Below are positions 36,722 through 46,190 of a DNA stretch of 64,000 nucleotides, piece by piece. Below the pieces are notes generated by a model that was not told the DNA's origin, searched no databases, and was given only the letters and a program-made list of their open reading frames with translations. The first letter of the stretch is position 1. Every line of letters starts with the position of its first letter. A program made the position numbers and the translations under genes. This DNA comes from Chloroflexota bacterium. GTDB lineage: Bacteria > Chloroflexota > Anaerolineae > Promineifilales > Promineifilaceae. The stretch is taken from contig JABFFZ010000001.1 of the NCBI GenBank assembly GCA_013112725.1, positions 124,001 through 188,000 on the forward strand, in the 5' to 3' direction.

Positions 36722-37342
36722 ATGACAGAGTACAGCACATCGGAGAGAACCAGGCAAAAGAAAGATGCCAAGCGCACGGCGATGATGAATGCGGCGGTGC
36801 GTGTTTTTGCCCAGAAGGGATACCACGCGGCGACTGTGCGCGATATTGTGCGCGACGCTGAGGTAGCCATTGGCACGTTTTATTTTTACTTTCCCGACAA
36901 AGAAACGCTGTTTGTGCATCTGTATGAGGAGACGGCCGATTTCCTGCTGCAAGCGATGGAACAGGCCATCAACAGCCGCGCCGATTTGCCCCACCAACTG
37001 CTCAAAGGGATTCAGGCGTATGTGAACATTGCCTTGTATGAACCGGCGGTGATTCAATTGCTGTTGGTGGGCGGTGTGGGCGCGGCGCCTTCGCTGGCGG
37101 AACGGCGGCTGGAGTTTCGGGAGCGGCTGGTGAAGATGTGGCAACGGCCGTTAGCCACTGCCCTCTCCCAAGGAATTATCCCCACCCAAAATGTGCGCCG
37201 GGTGGCCGAAGGCTACGCCGGCGCTTTTGATGAGATGGTGCTGAACCTGTTGGCGTATCCAGAACCAGAGCGGGAGGCGGAAACGGCCGTGCAAGAAATG
37301 GCGCTTTTTGCCTTGCGTGCGGTAGCTTATGCCGGTAATTGA
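36722..37342 (+). CDS. TetR/AcrR-family transcriptional regulator
   Basis: A 206-residue protein. N-terminal helix-turn-helix: KRTAMMNAAVRVFAQKGYHA, TVRDIVRDAEVAIGTFYFYF, PDKETLFVHLYE, all typical of TetR. The C-terminal ligand domain is helical. It probably represses its own or a neighbouring gene in answer to a small molecule. Its end overlaps or touches the sensor kinase that follows (37329/37368), which suggests one operon. Confidence 0.93.
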   Translation: MTEYSTSERTRQKKDAKRTAMMNAAVRVFAQKGYHAATVRDIVRDAEVAIGTFYFYFPDKETLFVHLYEETADFLLQAMEQAINSRADLPHQLLKGIQAYVNIALYEPAVIQLLLVGGVGAAPSLAERRLEFRERLVKMWQRPLATALSQGIIPTQNVRRVAEGYAGAFDEMVLNLLAYPEPEREAETAVQEMALFALRAVAYAGN

Positions 37343-37367
37343 TACACAGCCTCAGGGGGTTTCCGTT

Positions 37368-39194
37368 ATGAGCCAACTTGACCAGACGCTTGCCACTCGC
37401 CAATCACCATCAGCCGGGCCTTGTTCCGCTTCGGCCGGTAACAAAGTCGGCTTGTCTACCCCCCTCACCTTGCCAGACCAGCAGCAGGCTGTTCTCATGC
37501 AAACGGCCAAGTCATTGCTGGCGGCGACGACGATGGAAGATTTGTGGACGGCCGTTCTGGCTGCTGCCAATCGTGCCCTGGCTGCCGAACGCGCCGCCAT
37601 CTGTTTGTATGATGCAAACGGCGCCACCTGCCCTGCCGCTGAAGGTTTGTCGCCTGGGTTTATCATTGCGTTGTGTGAAGATGCCGGTACGGCCGTCAGA
37701 CAACAGTTATGCTCAGACCAGGAACCCATCGTCATCAATGACATTCACAGCGACGGCCGTGCCGCCAACCTGCGCCCGGTCATGGCCGCCGAAGGTTTCC
37801 ACGCTTACATCATCTTCCCCCTACTCACCGCCGCCGACACCTTGATGGGCGTGTTTGTCACCTACCGCAACCAGCCCGTCCCCTTTACCGCCGATGATGT
37901 GACGGCCGGACAAACGCTGGCGCACATGGCCGCGCTGGCGCTGCATAACATTCAACTACTCGACGAAACCCGCCTGAACCTGATCCGCGAACAGCAGCTC
38001 AATGAGATTACCCGTACTCTGGGCAGCACCATGGATTTGCCCACCATCCTCGGCCATGTCTTACGCATGACGGCCGATCTGACCGGCGCTGACGCCGGGC
38101 TGTTGGGGCTGGTGATTGATGACCAGATTATGACCTTTTACCCGCACAACATCCCGGAAAGCATCGTGCTGCGGCCGGCGCCAAGAGGGCGGGGTATTGC
38201 CTGGGAGGTGGTGCAAAGCGGCGAAACACTGCGCCTGGAAGATTACCCTTCGTATTACCTGGCACAGCCACGTTGGGTGCAGGAAGGCGTGCGGGCGCTC
38301 ACGGCCGTGCCCCTCACCGCCGCCGACACCTGCCTGGGTACGCTCATTCTCTTCAATCTGGGCCATAATCATCGCCATTTTTCCGACCGCCAGGTGGCGC
38401 TGGCCGAAGCCATTGGTCGCCAGGCCGCCATCGCCATTCAACACGCCCGCATGTACGCCGAAGCCCACCAGCGCACCGCCGCCCTGCGCAACGCCCTGAC
38501 CCGCCAGGCCGAACTGGACGACCTCAAAAACAAATTTATCCAGACCGTTTCCCACGAACTGCGCACCCCCCTGGGCATCATTCACGGCCACGCCGAACTG
38601 ATGGGCATGGGCGCATTGGGAGAACTAACACCCCGCTTGCAAGAATCGGTAGACATCATTTCGCGGCGGGTACGCATGTTGATTGACCTGATGGATGACC
38701 TGACGGCCATGCTGGCCGCCGAAACCCAGGAACTGCGCCGCGAAGAGATACAAATGAGCCTGCTGCTTTATGCCATGCTGGACGAATATCGCCTGCAAGC
38801 AAACAAAACCAATATCACCCTGCAAACGGAAATTGCCGAAACCGTGCCCCCTATCCTGGGCGACATCAATCATTTGCGGCGGGTGGTGGATAATCTGGTC
38901 TCTAATGCCTTTAAGTTTACCCCAGCCGAAGGCACGGTCACGCTGCGCCTGTTGTCAGAAGATAACCAGGTGATATTGGAAGTGGCCGATACCGGCATGG
39001 GTATCCCCGAAGAACAGTTAGGGCGGATATTTGAGCGTTTTTACCAGGTAAACAGCCACAGCAAACGCCAGCACGGCGGCACCGGGCTGGGGCTGGCCCT
39101 GGTCAAAGAAATTGTCCAGGCCCACCGCGGCGATGTCTCCGTTACCAGCGAAATCGGCGTCGGCACCACCTTCCGCATCGCCCTACCCACTTGA
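37368..39194 (+). CDS. GAF-domain sensor histidine kinase
   Basis: A 608-residue soluble kinase without membrane helices. Two GAF domains (about residues 35-190 and 200-360: LLAATTMEDLWTAVLAAANR; ITRTLGSTMDLPTILGHVLR). Then a short coiled linker, the HisKA box FIQTVSHELRTPLGIIHGHA with the phosphorylated His, and an ATPase domain with VVDNLVSNAFKFTP (N box), VADTGMGIPEEQLGRIFERF (G1/F boxes) and GGTGLGLALVKEIV (G2). I prefer ATG 37368 (MSQLDQTL); the frame also opens at 37329 inside the TetR gene. The response regulator is not in the window. Confidence 0.93.
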   Translation: MSQLDQTLATRQSPSAGPCSASAGNKVGLSTPLTLPDQQQAVLMQTAKSLLAATTMEDLWTAVLAAANRALAAERAAICLYDANGATCPAAEGLSPGFIIALCEDAGTAVRQQLCSDQEPIVINDIHSDGRAANLRPVMAAEGFHAYIIFPLLTAADTLMGVFVTYRNQPVPFTADDVTAGQTLAHMAALALHNIQLLDETRLNLIREQQLNEITRTLGSTMDLPTILGHVLRMTADLTGADAGLLGLVIDDQIMTFYPHNIPESIVLRPAPRGRGIAWEVVQSGETLRLEDYPSYYLAQPRWVQEGVRALTAVPLTAADTCLGTLILFNLGHNHRHFSDRQVALAEAIGRQAAIAIQHARMYAEAHQRTAALRNALTRQAELDDLKNKFIQTVSHELRTPLGIIHGHAELMGMGALGELTPRLQESVDIISRRVRMLIDLMDDLTAMLAAETQELRREEIQMSLLLYAMLDEYRLQANKTNITLQTEIAETVPPILGDINHLRRVVDNLVSNAFKFTPAEGTVTLRLLSEDNQVILEVADTGMGIPEEQLGRIFERFYQVNSHSKRQHGGTGLGLALVKEIVQAHRGDVSVTSEIGVGTTFRIALPT

Positions 39195-39226
39195 GATTGG
39201 TTCAATCTCAAAGATTGAACCAATCT
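39194..39226. repeat. nested palindromic 15-bp inverted repeat
   Basis: AGATTGGTTCAATCT, loop CAA, then an exact inverted copy. Each arm is itself palindromic (AGATTG-GTT-CAATCT). It follows the stop of the kinase gene and precedes selA, so it may be a terminator. Confidence 0.85.
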
Positions 39227-39241
39227 GATATACTCTCGTTT

Positions 39242-40660
39242 ATGATAGATAACAACGCACAAATGCGTTTGCGTAAGCTGCCGGGGGTTGATCGGCTGCT
39301 GCAAATGCCGGAAACGGCCGTCCTCCTCACCACCTACGGCCGTACCCTCACCGTTGAAGCCCTACGCCACACGCTGGAAGACACGCGGACGGGTCTGTTA
39401 CAGGGCCAGGTCACGGCCACTTCGGCGGCGCTCAATGCCAGCGTACCTGGCCCCACCAGGTTAGTGCAAGCCGCTGCGGATTGGCTGGAAAACCTGCTCA
39501 CCCCCAGCCTGCGCCCTGTCATCAACGCCACCGGCGTCATTGTGCATACCAATCTAGGCCGCGCCCCCCTCAGCCAGGCCGCCCGCCAGGCCATAGACGC
39601 CGCCGCTCGCGGCTACAGCAACCTGGAATATGACCTGGCTGCCGGGAAACGCGGCTCGCGCCATGCCCACGCCACCCAACTGCTGCCCCGCCTCACAGGG
39701 GCCGAAAGTTCAATGGTGGTCAACAACAATGCCGCCGCCGTTTTGCTCATGCTCACCGCGTTGTGTCACGGCCGTCAGGTCATCATCAGCCGGGGCCAGT
39801 TGGTGGAAATCGGCGGCGGCTTTCGTATTCCCGACGTGCTGGCCCAGTCCGGGGCCACGCTGGTAGAAGTGGGTACGACTAACCGTACCCACCTGCGCGA
39901 CTATGCCCGCGCCATCAACGAACAAACGGCCGCCATCCTGGTGACGCATCACTCCAATTACAAAATCGTCGGTTTTACCAACGAACCCTCATTAGCAGAA
40001 CTGGCGGAACTGGCGCACACTCGCCAGTTGCCGCTGCTGTTTGACCAGGGCAGCGGCGCACTGTTAGACACATCTCCCTTTGGCCTTGACCCGGAACCAA
40101 CCGTGCCGGGCGGCATTCAGGCCGGTTGTGATCTGGTTGCCTTTAGCGGCGACAAACTGTTGGGTGGGCCACAGGCAGGCATCCTGGTGGGGCGGGCCGA
40201 CCTGATCGCCCGCTGCCAGCAGCACCCGCTGGCGCGAGCGGTACGCGCCGATAAACTCTGCCTGGCCGGATTGTCAGCCACGCTGACCCATTATGTGCAA
40301 GAGGAGGCGCTCACGGCCGTGCCCGTCTGGCGCATGATCAGCATGTCAGTGATAGAGGTGACGGCCGTAGCCCAAGAGTGGCTCGCGCACCTGGACGCAC
40401 ACGGCATTGCCGCCGAATTGGTAGACGGAGAATCCACCGTCGGCGGCGGCAGCCTGCCTGGAACCAGCCTGCCTACCCGGCTGGTCAGCCTGGCTACAAC
40501 CAACCCCGATGCCCTGGCGGCCCGGCTGCGGGCCGAAGCCATACCGGTGATTGGGCGCATTCAAGACGGCCGTTACCTGCTAGACCCGCGCACCGTTTTG
40601 CCCGAACAGGTTGATGATTTGTGGCAATCGTTGGTAAACTGTGCCCGGACGGAAAATTAG
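39242..40660 (+). CDS. selA: L-seryl-tRNA(Sec) selenium transferase
   Basis: A 472-residue PLP enzyme that converts Ser-tRNA(Sec) to Sec-tRNA(Sec) with selenophosphate. Motifs: LRKLPGVDRLLQ at the N terminus, VINATGVIVHTNLGRAPLS, GYSNLEYDLAAGKRGSRHAH, VVNNNAAAVLLML, ISRGQLVEIGGGFRIPDVLA, GTTNRTHLRDY, VAFSGDKLLGGPQAGI with the PLP lysine. I start at ATG 39242 (MIDNNAQM); the frame from 39191 only adds translated hairpin. selB, selC and selD are not in this window. Its presence means the organism makes selenoproteins; the AhpD-like gene at 2.9 kb is a candidate. Eight or so ACGGCCGT copies lie in or near it. Confidence 0.96.
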   Translation: MIDNNAQMRLRKLPGVDRLLQMPETAVLLTTYGRTLTVEALRHTLEDTRTGLLQGQVTATSAALNASVPGPTRLVQAAADWLENLLTPSLRPVINATGVIVHTNLGRAPLSQAARQAIDAAARGYSNLEYDLAAGKRGSRHAHATQLLPRLTGAESSMVVNNNAAAVLLMLTALCHGRQVIISRGQLVEIGGGFRIPDVLAQSGATLVEVGTTNRTHLRDYARAINEQTAAILVTHHSNYKIVGFTNEPSLAELAELAHTRQLPLLFDQGSGALLDTSPFGLDPEPTVPGGIQAGCDLVAFSGDKLLGGPQAGILVGRADLIARCQQHPLARAVRADKLCLAGLSATLTHYVQEEALTAVPVWRMISMSVIEVTAVAQEWLAHLDAHGIAAELVDGESTVGGGSLPGTSLPTRLVSLATTNPDALAARLRAEAIPVIGRIQDGRYLLDPRTVLPEQVDDLWQSLVNCARTEN

Positions 40661-40727
40661 GATATTGAGGTATTGGGATATTTGTTAACGCCCCAATATC
40701 TCAATATCTCAATATCTCAATATCACC
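40661..40727. repeat. GATATTGA-word hairpin between selA and tsaD
   Basis: GGATATTGAGGTATTGGGAT then, after a short loop, CCCCAATATCTCAATATCTC and AATATCTCAATATC. Tandem words in one direction and their complements. Confidence 0.8.
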
Positions 40728-40728
40728 T

Positions 40729-41727
40729 ATGTTCACCCGAATTCTAGCCATCGAAACCTCCTGTGATGAAACGGCCGCCGCTGTGGTGGAAAACGGCCGT
40801 ACCATCCTCAGCAATATCATCGCCAGTCAGGTAGATTTACACGCCCAGTATGGCGGCGTCTTCCCGGAGGTGGCTTCGCGCCGCCACATTGAAGTCATTC
40901 ACACCGTCGTCAATCAGGCGTTGGAGGCGGCGCACCTGGGGCTGGACGACGTGGATTGTATTGCCGTCACTCAGGGGCCAGGGCTGGTAGGCTCGCTGCT
41001 GGTGGGGGTGAACATGGCTAAAGGGTTGGCCCTGGCGCGAAATAAACCGCTACTGGGCATCAACCACATTGAAGGGCACATTTACTCGTTGTGGCTCAGC
41101 GAAGAGGCCGCGGATTTTGCCTTTCCCATTTTGAACCTGGTCGTTAGCGGCGGGCACACGGAACTGTATTTGATGGTGGATCACGGCCGTTACCAACATC
41201 TGGGTGGTACGTTGGATGACGCCGCCGGTGAAGCCTTTGACAAAGTGGGGCGGCTGCTGGGGCTGCCCTTTCCCGGCGGCCCGGCTATTGACCGCGCCGC
41301 CCGCAGCGGCAACCCGCAAGCATACAAATTTCCCCGCGGGGTGATGGATGATGGCTTTAATTTTAGTTTCAGTGGGTTGAAAACGGCCGTGATGCGGCAA
41401 ATTCAGCCCACGCCGGCACAACGGCACGCCATTCCTGACGTAGCCGCCAGTTTTCAGGCAGCCGTGGTAGATGCCCTGGTCACAAAAACGGAACGGGCGG
41501 CGCTGGCTTATGGGGTTACGGCCGTGCATCTGGCCGGCGGCGTTTCGGCCAACAGCGCCCTGCGGCAAACCATGAAAGAGCGGCTGTCCATCCCCGTTCG
41601 TTTCCCACCACCCATCCTCTGCACCGACAACGCCGCCATGATTGCGGCGGCGGCCCATTGGCATTTTATCGCCGGGCAGCACCATCCACTTGATCTGGAT
41701 GTCATTCCCAGCCTGCAATTGGTATAA
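40729..41727 (+). CDS. tsaD: tRNA N6-adenosine threonylcarbamoyltransferase
   Basis: A 332-residue protein that transfers the threonylcarbamoyl group to A37 of tRNAs reading ANN codons. Motifs: ILAIETSCDETAAAVVENGR, FPEVASRRHIEVIHTVV with metal-binding histidines, TQGPGLVGSLLVGVNMAKGL, NLVVSGGHTELYLM, FDKVGRLLGLPFPGGPAIDR, FNFSFSGLKTAVMRQ, LAGGVSANSALR, CTDNAAMIAAA. Complete, normal length. Confidence 0.97.
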   Translation: MFTRILAIETSCDETAAAVVENGRTILSNIIASQVDLHAQYGGVFPEVASRRHIEVIHTVVNQALEAAHLGLDDVDCIAVTQGPGLVGSLLVGVNMAKGLALARNKPLLGINHIEGHIYSLWLSEEAADFAFPILNLVVSGGHTELYLMVDHGRYQHLGGTLDDAAGEAFDKVGRLLGLPFPGGPAIDRAARSGNPQAYKFPRGVMDDGFNFSFSGLKTAVMRQIQPTPAQRHAIPDVAASFQAAVVDALVTKTERAALAYGVTAVHLAGGVSANSALRQTMKERLSIPVRFPPPILCTDNAAMIAAAAHWHFIAGQHHPLDLDVIPSLQLV

Positions 41728-41742
41728 TAGCCGCACACAGCA

Positions 41743-41767
41743 CCGATTACCGATTACCGATTACCGG
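41743..41767. repeat. GATTACC tandem repeat
   Basis: CACCGATTACCGATTACCG then ATTACCGG: three to four units in the spacer between tsaD and a histidine kinase gene. No inverted partner here. Confidence 0.75.
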
Positions 41768-41785
41768 CAGTAGTGGCGCAATGGT

Positions 41786-43924
41786 ATGATTCATTCATCT
41801 GAAATGCCTGATCTCTCTGGGTTTGAAACCGGAAACGGGGATGACTACTCCCTGACGCAAACAATTGCGAATGTATTACGGCACATCGAAAAAGATGGCC
41901 TGGATATTGAACGCATTATGGACGCGGTGGTGGAAACGGCCGTGCGCCACTTCAATGCTTTTGATGGCAGCCTCATCGTCATTAACGAAGCCCAACAAAT
42001 CGAACAAACTTGTTACTACCAGGATGAACCTCACCGCCATAAACCAGACGTCTTCTTGCAAGACGTCATGCGGGAAGGCGTCGCCGGTTGGGTCATTCGC
42101 AAACGGCGGCCCTACCTGGCAGTGGATACACACAGCGATAAACAATGGCTCAAGCGTCCCGGTTTGCCCACGAACAGTTCCCCCCAATCGGCCATGTCTG
42201 TGCCCTTGCTCACACGGGGGCGGGCAATCGGCGTGTTAACCCTGCACCGCCAAAATGTGCCCCCCTTCACCCCGGAAGATATTGAACTGTTGGCAAATTA
42301 TGCCAACGAAGCCGCCAGTCATGTGGAAAATGCCCGTCTATTTGCCGCTTCACAAAGGCAGTTGCAAATTGCTGCCCTGCTTAATGAAGCCAGCCGCGCC
42401 ATCAATTCCTCGTTAGACCTCACCGAAATTATGAAATCCTTGCTGCTGCAAATGAATGAATTTCTGAATGCGGAAGCCGTCTCCATTGCCCTGGTAGATG
42501 AACAGACCAAAGAGCTGGTTTACCAGATTGCGGCCGGTGTGGGTGAAAATGAGATTCGCGGCCTGCGCGTACCCGCCAATCAGGGCATATCGGGCTGGGT
42601 ATTAGAACATTGCCAACCCGTGCTGATTCTCGATACCAGCCGCGACCCCCGATACCAGCCGAACCTGGGTGACAGGCGCACCGGTTACCCCACCCGCGCC
42701 ATGATTTGTGCGCCCATTCAATACAAAGGTGATGTTTTAGGTACCATCCAGGCGATCAATCCTTCGGAAGGGTCGTTTATGGAACAAGACCTCAATTTGC
42801 TGATGAATCTGGCCAATATCGCCAGCACGGCCATCGCCAATGCCAAACAATTTGCCCGCACCCAGGCCGCTGAAGCGCAGTACACCAGTCTATTTCAGGA
42901 TACCATTGACCCCATCGTTCTGACAGATTTGGACGGGCATATTACCCAGGTAAACCGCCGCGCCACCCAGCTTTTGCGTTATAAACACGAAGAATTGTTG
43001 GGGAAACATATCAGCCAGCTTCACGAACCGGGCGCTGAATTGCTCAAGGCCAGCGCCATACAAAGTGATACGGTCAGGGTTTTCACCAGTAAAATTGTGA
43101 CGCAAGATGGGCAGTCGCTTTCGGTGGAGGTATATGCCCGGCGTACCCTTTTTGAGCAGAGCGAAATTTTGCAGTGGATCTTCCATGACATCTCCAAGCA
43201 CGTGGAACTGGAAGAGATGCGCCGCGATTTAACGGCGATGTTGTTCCACGATCTGCAAAGCCCGTTGGGAAATGTCATTTCCAGCCTGGAATTGCTTTCG
43301 TATGAAATACCGCCCATGGATCCCAGTTCGCCGCTGCTTTATATGCTGGATATTGCCAAACGCAGCAGTGAGCGGCTGCAAACATTGGTACGCTCTTTGC
43401 TGGATATTAACCGGCTGGAAGCGGGTAATCCAATCATCGAACGGACACTGGTAGATATTTATGACCTGGTGGACGAGGTGCGGGAGATTGAGCGCCCGAA
43501 CTTTGAACAGCGCCGCGTGTTGTTTGTGGAGGCGCTGGCGCCGGCGCTGCCCGATGTGTATGTGGAAGAGGATATGATTCGCCGGGTGCTGGTTAATCTG
43601 GTGGATAATGCCCTGAAGTACAGCATGGAGGGCCAGCAAATTACGATAGCGGCCGAGTTGACCGAAGACCAGAGCGGTGTGCTTTTTTCGGTGAGTGATC
43701 AGGGAATGGGTATCCCGGTGGAGTTCCGGCAGTCTATTTTTGAGAAGTTTGAGCGCATTAAACGGGGTGGCGGTGATTCCAAAGGGTTAGGATTGGGGTT
43801 GGCGTTTTGCCGGCTGGCGGTGGACGCGCACAACGGCCGTATCTGGGTGGATGATGCTCCCGGCGGCGGCGCCTGCTTCCGGTTTACCATCCCGTTTAGA
43901 GTGCCTGATGATTTTCGTAAGTAA
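41786..43924 (+). CDS. GAF-GAF-PAS sensor histidine kinase
   Basis: A 712-residue soluble kinase. Two GAF domains (about residues 20-190 and 195-350; for example GVAGWVIRKRRPYLAVDTHS and SGWVLEHCQPVLILDTSRDP), one PAS domain (LFQDTIDPIVLTDLDGHITQ, about 370-480), a phosphoacceptor helix with the less common box AMLFHDLQSPLGNVISSLEL, and an ATPase domain (VLVNLVDNALKYSMEG, VSDQGMGIPVEFRQSIFEKF, SKGLGLGLAFCRLAVDAHNG). ATG 41786; an ATG five bases earlier runs at once into TGA. No membrane helix, so it senses a cytoplasmic signal. No partner regulator is adjacent. Confidence 0.93.
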   Translation: MIHSSEMPDLSGFETGNGDDYSLTQTIANVLRHIEKDGLDIERIMDAVVETAVRHFNAFDGSLIVINEAQQIEQTCYYQDEPHRHKPDVFLQDVMREGVAGWVIRKRRPYLAVDTHSDKQWLKRPGLPTNSSPQSAMSVPLLTRGRAIGVLTLHRQNVPPFTPEDIELLANYANEAASHVENARLFAASQRQLQIAALLNEASRAINSSLDLTEIMKSLLLQMNEFLNAEAVSIALVDEQTKELVYQIAAGVGENEIRGLRVPANQGISGWVLEHCQPVLILDTSRDPRYQPNLGDRRTGYPTRAMICAPIQYKGDVLGTIQAINPSEGSFMEQDLNLLMNLANIASTAIANAKQFARTQAAEAQYTSLFQDTIDPIVLTDLDGHITQVNRRATQLLRYKHEELLGKHISQLHEPGAELLKASAIQSDTVRVFTSKIVTQDGQSLSVEVYARRTLFEQSEILQWIFHDISKHVELEEMRRDLTAMLFHDLQSPLGNVISSLELLSYEIPPMDPSSPLLYMLDIAKRSSERLQTLVRSLLDINRLEAGNPIIERTLVDIYDLVDEVREIERPNFEQRRVLFVEALAPALPDVYVEEDMIRRVLVNLVDNALKYSMEGQQITIAAELTEDQSGVLFSVSDQGMGIPVEFRQSIFEKFERIKRGGGDSKGLGLGLAFCRLAVDAHNGRIWVDDAPGGGACFRFTIPFRVPDDFRK

Positions 43925-43950
43925 TTTTCTATCAATGATTTGCTTTTTTT

Positions 43951-44007
43951 GAGATTAAGAGACTGGGAGATTAGGAGATTTGGACAATCTCCCAATCTCT
44001 TAATCTC
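43951..44007. repeat. GAGATTAAGAGACTGGGAGA hairpin
   Basis: A 22-bp arm at 43951-43972 pairs with 43986-44007 with one mismatch. It stands between the kinase and the alanyl-tRNA editing gene, and looks like a rho-independent stem without a long T tract. Confidence 0.85.
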
Positions 44008-44019
44008 CGCTTTGTGCCT

Positions 44020-45255
44020 ATGACCACCAAACGACTATATTACGAAGATGCCTACACCACACGCTTTAAGGCGCGGATTGTGGAACGGGTGCGGGTGGAA
44101 AATGATATGGCCGTGGCCACGGCCGTTGTTCTGGACAAAAGTTACTTTTACCCCACCTCTGGTGGGCAGCCCTTTGATAAGGGGTTCATCAATGATGTGC
44201 CGGTTGTGGATGTGACCATCCGCGAAAAGGATGGGGCCTTACTGCACTGGATTAGCAAAGGAGATATCTGGTCAGACGATATTGTGGCCGATGTTGATTG
44301 GGCGCGCCGTTTTGACCATATGCAGCAACACACAGGCCAACACATCTTGTCCCAGGCGTTTATTCGGGTGGCGGGCGCCGAAACCTTGAGTTTTCATTTG
44401 AGTGATGAGACGGTGACGATTGACCTGGAAGCGACGGCCGTACAGCCTGAACACATTGAGCAAGCTGAGTTTTTGGCAAACCAGGTGATCTGGCAAAATC
44501 GCCCGGTTCGCATCCGCGCCGCCACCACAGAAGAAGCGCAGCAATTGCCCCTGCGCAAGATACCACCGGGGCGCGACGGCCGTTTACGCCTGATTGAGAT
44601 TGAGGGTTTTGATATTACCGCTTGCGGCGGCACCCACGTCAGCGCCACTGGTGAAGTGGGCTTGATCAAAATTGTAAGACTGGGGCGGGTAGGCGCCAAT
44701 TTGCGCGTGGAGTTTTGTTGCGGGCGGCGGGCATTGCAAGATTACCGGCAGAAAAATAGTGTGGTGAGTCGGCTGACGGCCGTGTTAACTACCGGCGCTG
44801 ACGAAATTGTAGACTCCGTAACCAAATTGCAGGAAGAAGTAAAAGAAACCCGTCGCCAGATCAAACGCCAACAAACCAGCCTCATTCAATTAGAAGCCGA
44901 CAACCTGCTGGCCCAGGGAAAGAAAAAAAACGCCACCACCATCATCACCCGTGTGTATGCTGACGCCGAAAGTGACGCCAACCACTTGCGCACCCTAGCC
45001 TCACGCCTGACCAAAGAAGGCAATGTAATCGCCCTGTTAGGCTTAGCCGGTGAAAAATGTACGCTCATTTTCAGCCGCTCGGCCGCCGCCCCAGGCGACA
45101 TGAACCAACTCATCAAACCCGCCCTGCAAATGTTAGGCTCAGCCTCCGGCGGCGGTTCGCCAGAAATGGCGCGCGGAGGTGGCCCGGCGGCCGATGTGGA
45201 GCGGGTGGAACAGGCTGTGGCGCGGGCGGAAAGACTGCTGTTGGGGCAGTTATAG
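44020..45255 (+). CDS. alanyl-tRNA editing protein (AlaX-L/DHHA1 type)
   Basis: About 411 residues. It matches the editing and DHHA1 parts of alanyl-tRNA synthetase without the synthetase core: TSGGQPFDKGFI, RRFDHMQQHTGQHILSQAF (zinc HxxxH), then the second metal motif DITACGGTHVSATGEVG, a coiled coil (EEVKETRRQIKRQQTSLIQL) and the DHHA1 glycine-rich end (GSASGGGSPEMARGGGP). It should hydrolyse mischarged Ser-tRNA(Ala) or Gly-tRNA(Ala) in trans. ATG 44020 (MTTKRLYY) chosen; GTG 44014 also possible. Confidence 0.92.
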   Translation: MTTKRLYYEDAYTTRFKARIVERVRVENDMAVATAVVLDKSYFYPTSGGQPFDKGFINDVPVVDVTIREKDGALLHWISKGDIWSDDIVADVDWARRFDHMQQHTGQHILSQAFIRVAGAETLSFHLSDETVTIDLEATAVQPEHIEQAEFLANQVIWQNRPVRIRAATTEEAQQLPLRKIPPGRDGRLRLIEIEGFDITACGGTHVSATGEVGLIKIVRLGRVGANLRVEFCCGRRALQDYRQKNSVVSRLTAVLTTGADEIVDSVTKLQEEVKETRRQIKRQQTSLIQLEADNLLAQGKKKNATTIITRVYADAESDANHLRTLASRLTKEGNVIALLGLAGEKCTLIFSRSAAAPGDMNQLIKPALQMLGSASGGGSPEMARGGGPAADVERVEQAVARAERLLLGQL

Positions 45256-45302
45256 GGTCATTGAGTCATTGCGTAATTGGGTAATTACCCAATTACGCAA
45301 TG
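45256..45302. repeat. TAATTGGG-word hairpin
   Basis: GGGTCATTGAGTCATTGCG, then TAATTGGGTAATTACCC, AATTACGCAATGCCCC. A self-complementary spacer of the same family as those between nuoK, nuoL and nuoM. Confidence 0.7.
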
Positions 45303-45320
45303 CCCCAATCACCTCCTGTC

Positions 45321-46190
45321 ATGGAACAAATCGCCGACAACATCTACATTGAAACAGCCTATGAAGGCGTCAACGTCGGCGCTGTGGTTACCGGTCAGGG
45401 CATTATTGCCATAGATGCGCCCACCTATCCCCGGCAGGCGCGTGATTGGGCCATACGCCTGCAAACACTTTCCCCCCGCCCCGTTCTTTTTACCATCCTC
45501 ACAGATTATCATGGTGACCGTATCTTAAACGCCCGCTGGCTCAATGCGCCCATCATCGCCCATCAAGTAACCGCCGAGAAGCTGGACCACTACATCAAAC
45601 GCTACCCGGCCAATTTGCTGGAAAACATGGCTGCCCGCAACCCGTACCGCAGCCGTGAATCAATCAGCGGCGCCATTGAAAAAGCAGCCATTAACTTCAC
45701 CGATTCGTTTCATTTACACAAAGGGGGTGTGCATTTCCAATTACTGAAAGCGCCAGGGCCTACGTCCGGCAATTTGTGGGTCTATTTGCCCGCGAAAGGC
45801 ATTTTGTTTGCCGGAGATACCGTAACCACCGGTCATCACCCGTTGTTGTTGGAACCGGTGAGCGACCAGTGGCTGCAAACGTTGCAGCGGCTGGAGCGTT
45901 GGCCGGGTGCGCTGCATACCGTTGTGCCGGGGCGGGGAGCGATACCGGTGGAAACCGATACTGTGCCTATTCGCGCTTATTTACAGCAGATGCAGGAGCG
46001 GGTGAGAAGTCATGTGGCGGCGGGGAAAGCGCGGGAGGAAACGGCCGTATACATCCCCGAATTTCTCGCCATGTTCCCCATAAACGAACTCCCCCTGGAT
46101 TGGCTGCGCCAGCAAATCAAATGCAGTTTGGATCATATCTATGATGAGATACAATTGGGCCAGAGCAATAGAGAATCCATCGTAATGTAA
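45321..46190 (+). CDS. metallo-beta-lactamase-fold protein with degenerate metal site
   Basis: About 289 residues. The fold is recognisable (NIYIETAYEGVNVGAVVTGQ, GIIAIDAPTYPRQAR, GGVHFQLLKAPGPTSGN, GILFAGDTVTTGHHPLL). But the metal motif HxHxDH reads DYHGDR (in TILTDYHGDRILNARW), keeping one His and the Asp, and the later PGH is replaced by PGP. It may bind one metal or none, so enzymatic activity is doubtful. ATG 45321 (MEQIADNIYIE) is preferred; ATG 45300 lies in the spacer repeat. Confidence 0.75.
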   Translation: MEQIADNIYIETAYEGVNVGAVVTGQGIIAIDAPTYPRQARDWAIRLQTLSPRPVLFTILTDYHGDRILNARWLNAPIIAHQVTAEKLDHYIKRYPANLLENMAARNPYRSRESISGAIEKAAINFTDSFHLHKGGVHFQLLKAPGPTSGNLWVYLPAKGILFAGDTVTTGHHPLLLEPVSDQWLQTLQRLERWPGALHTVVPGRGAIPVETDTVPIRAYLQQMQERVRSHVAAGKAREETAVYIPEFLAMFPINELPLDWLRQQIKCSLDHIYDEIQLGQSNRESIVM

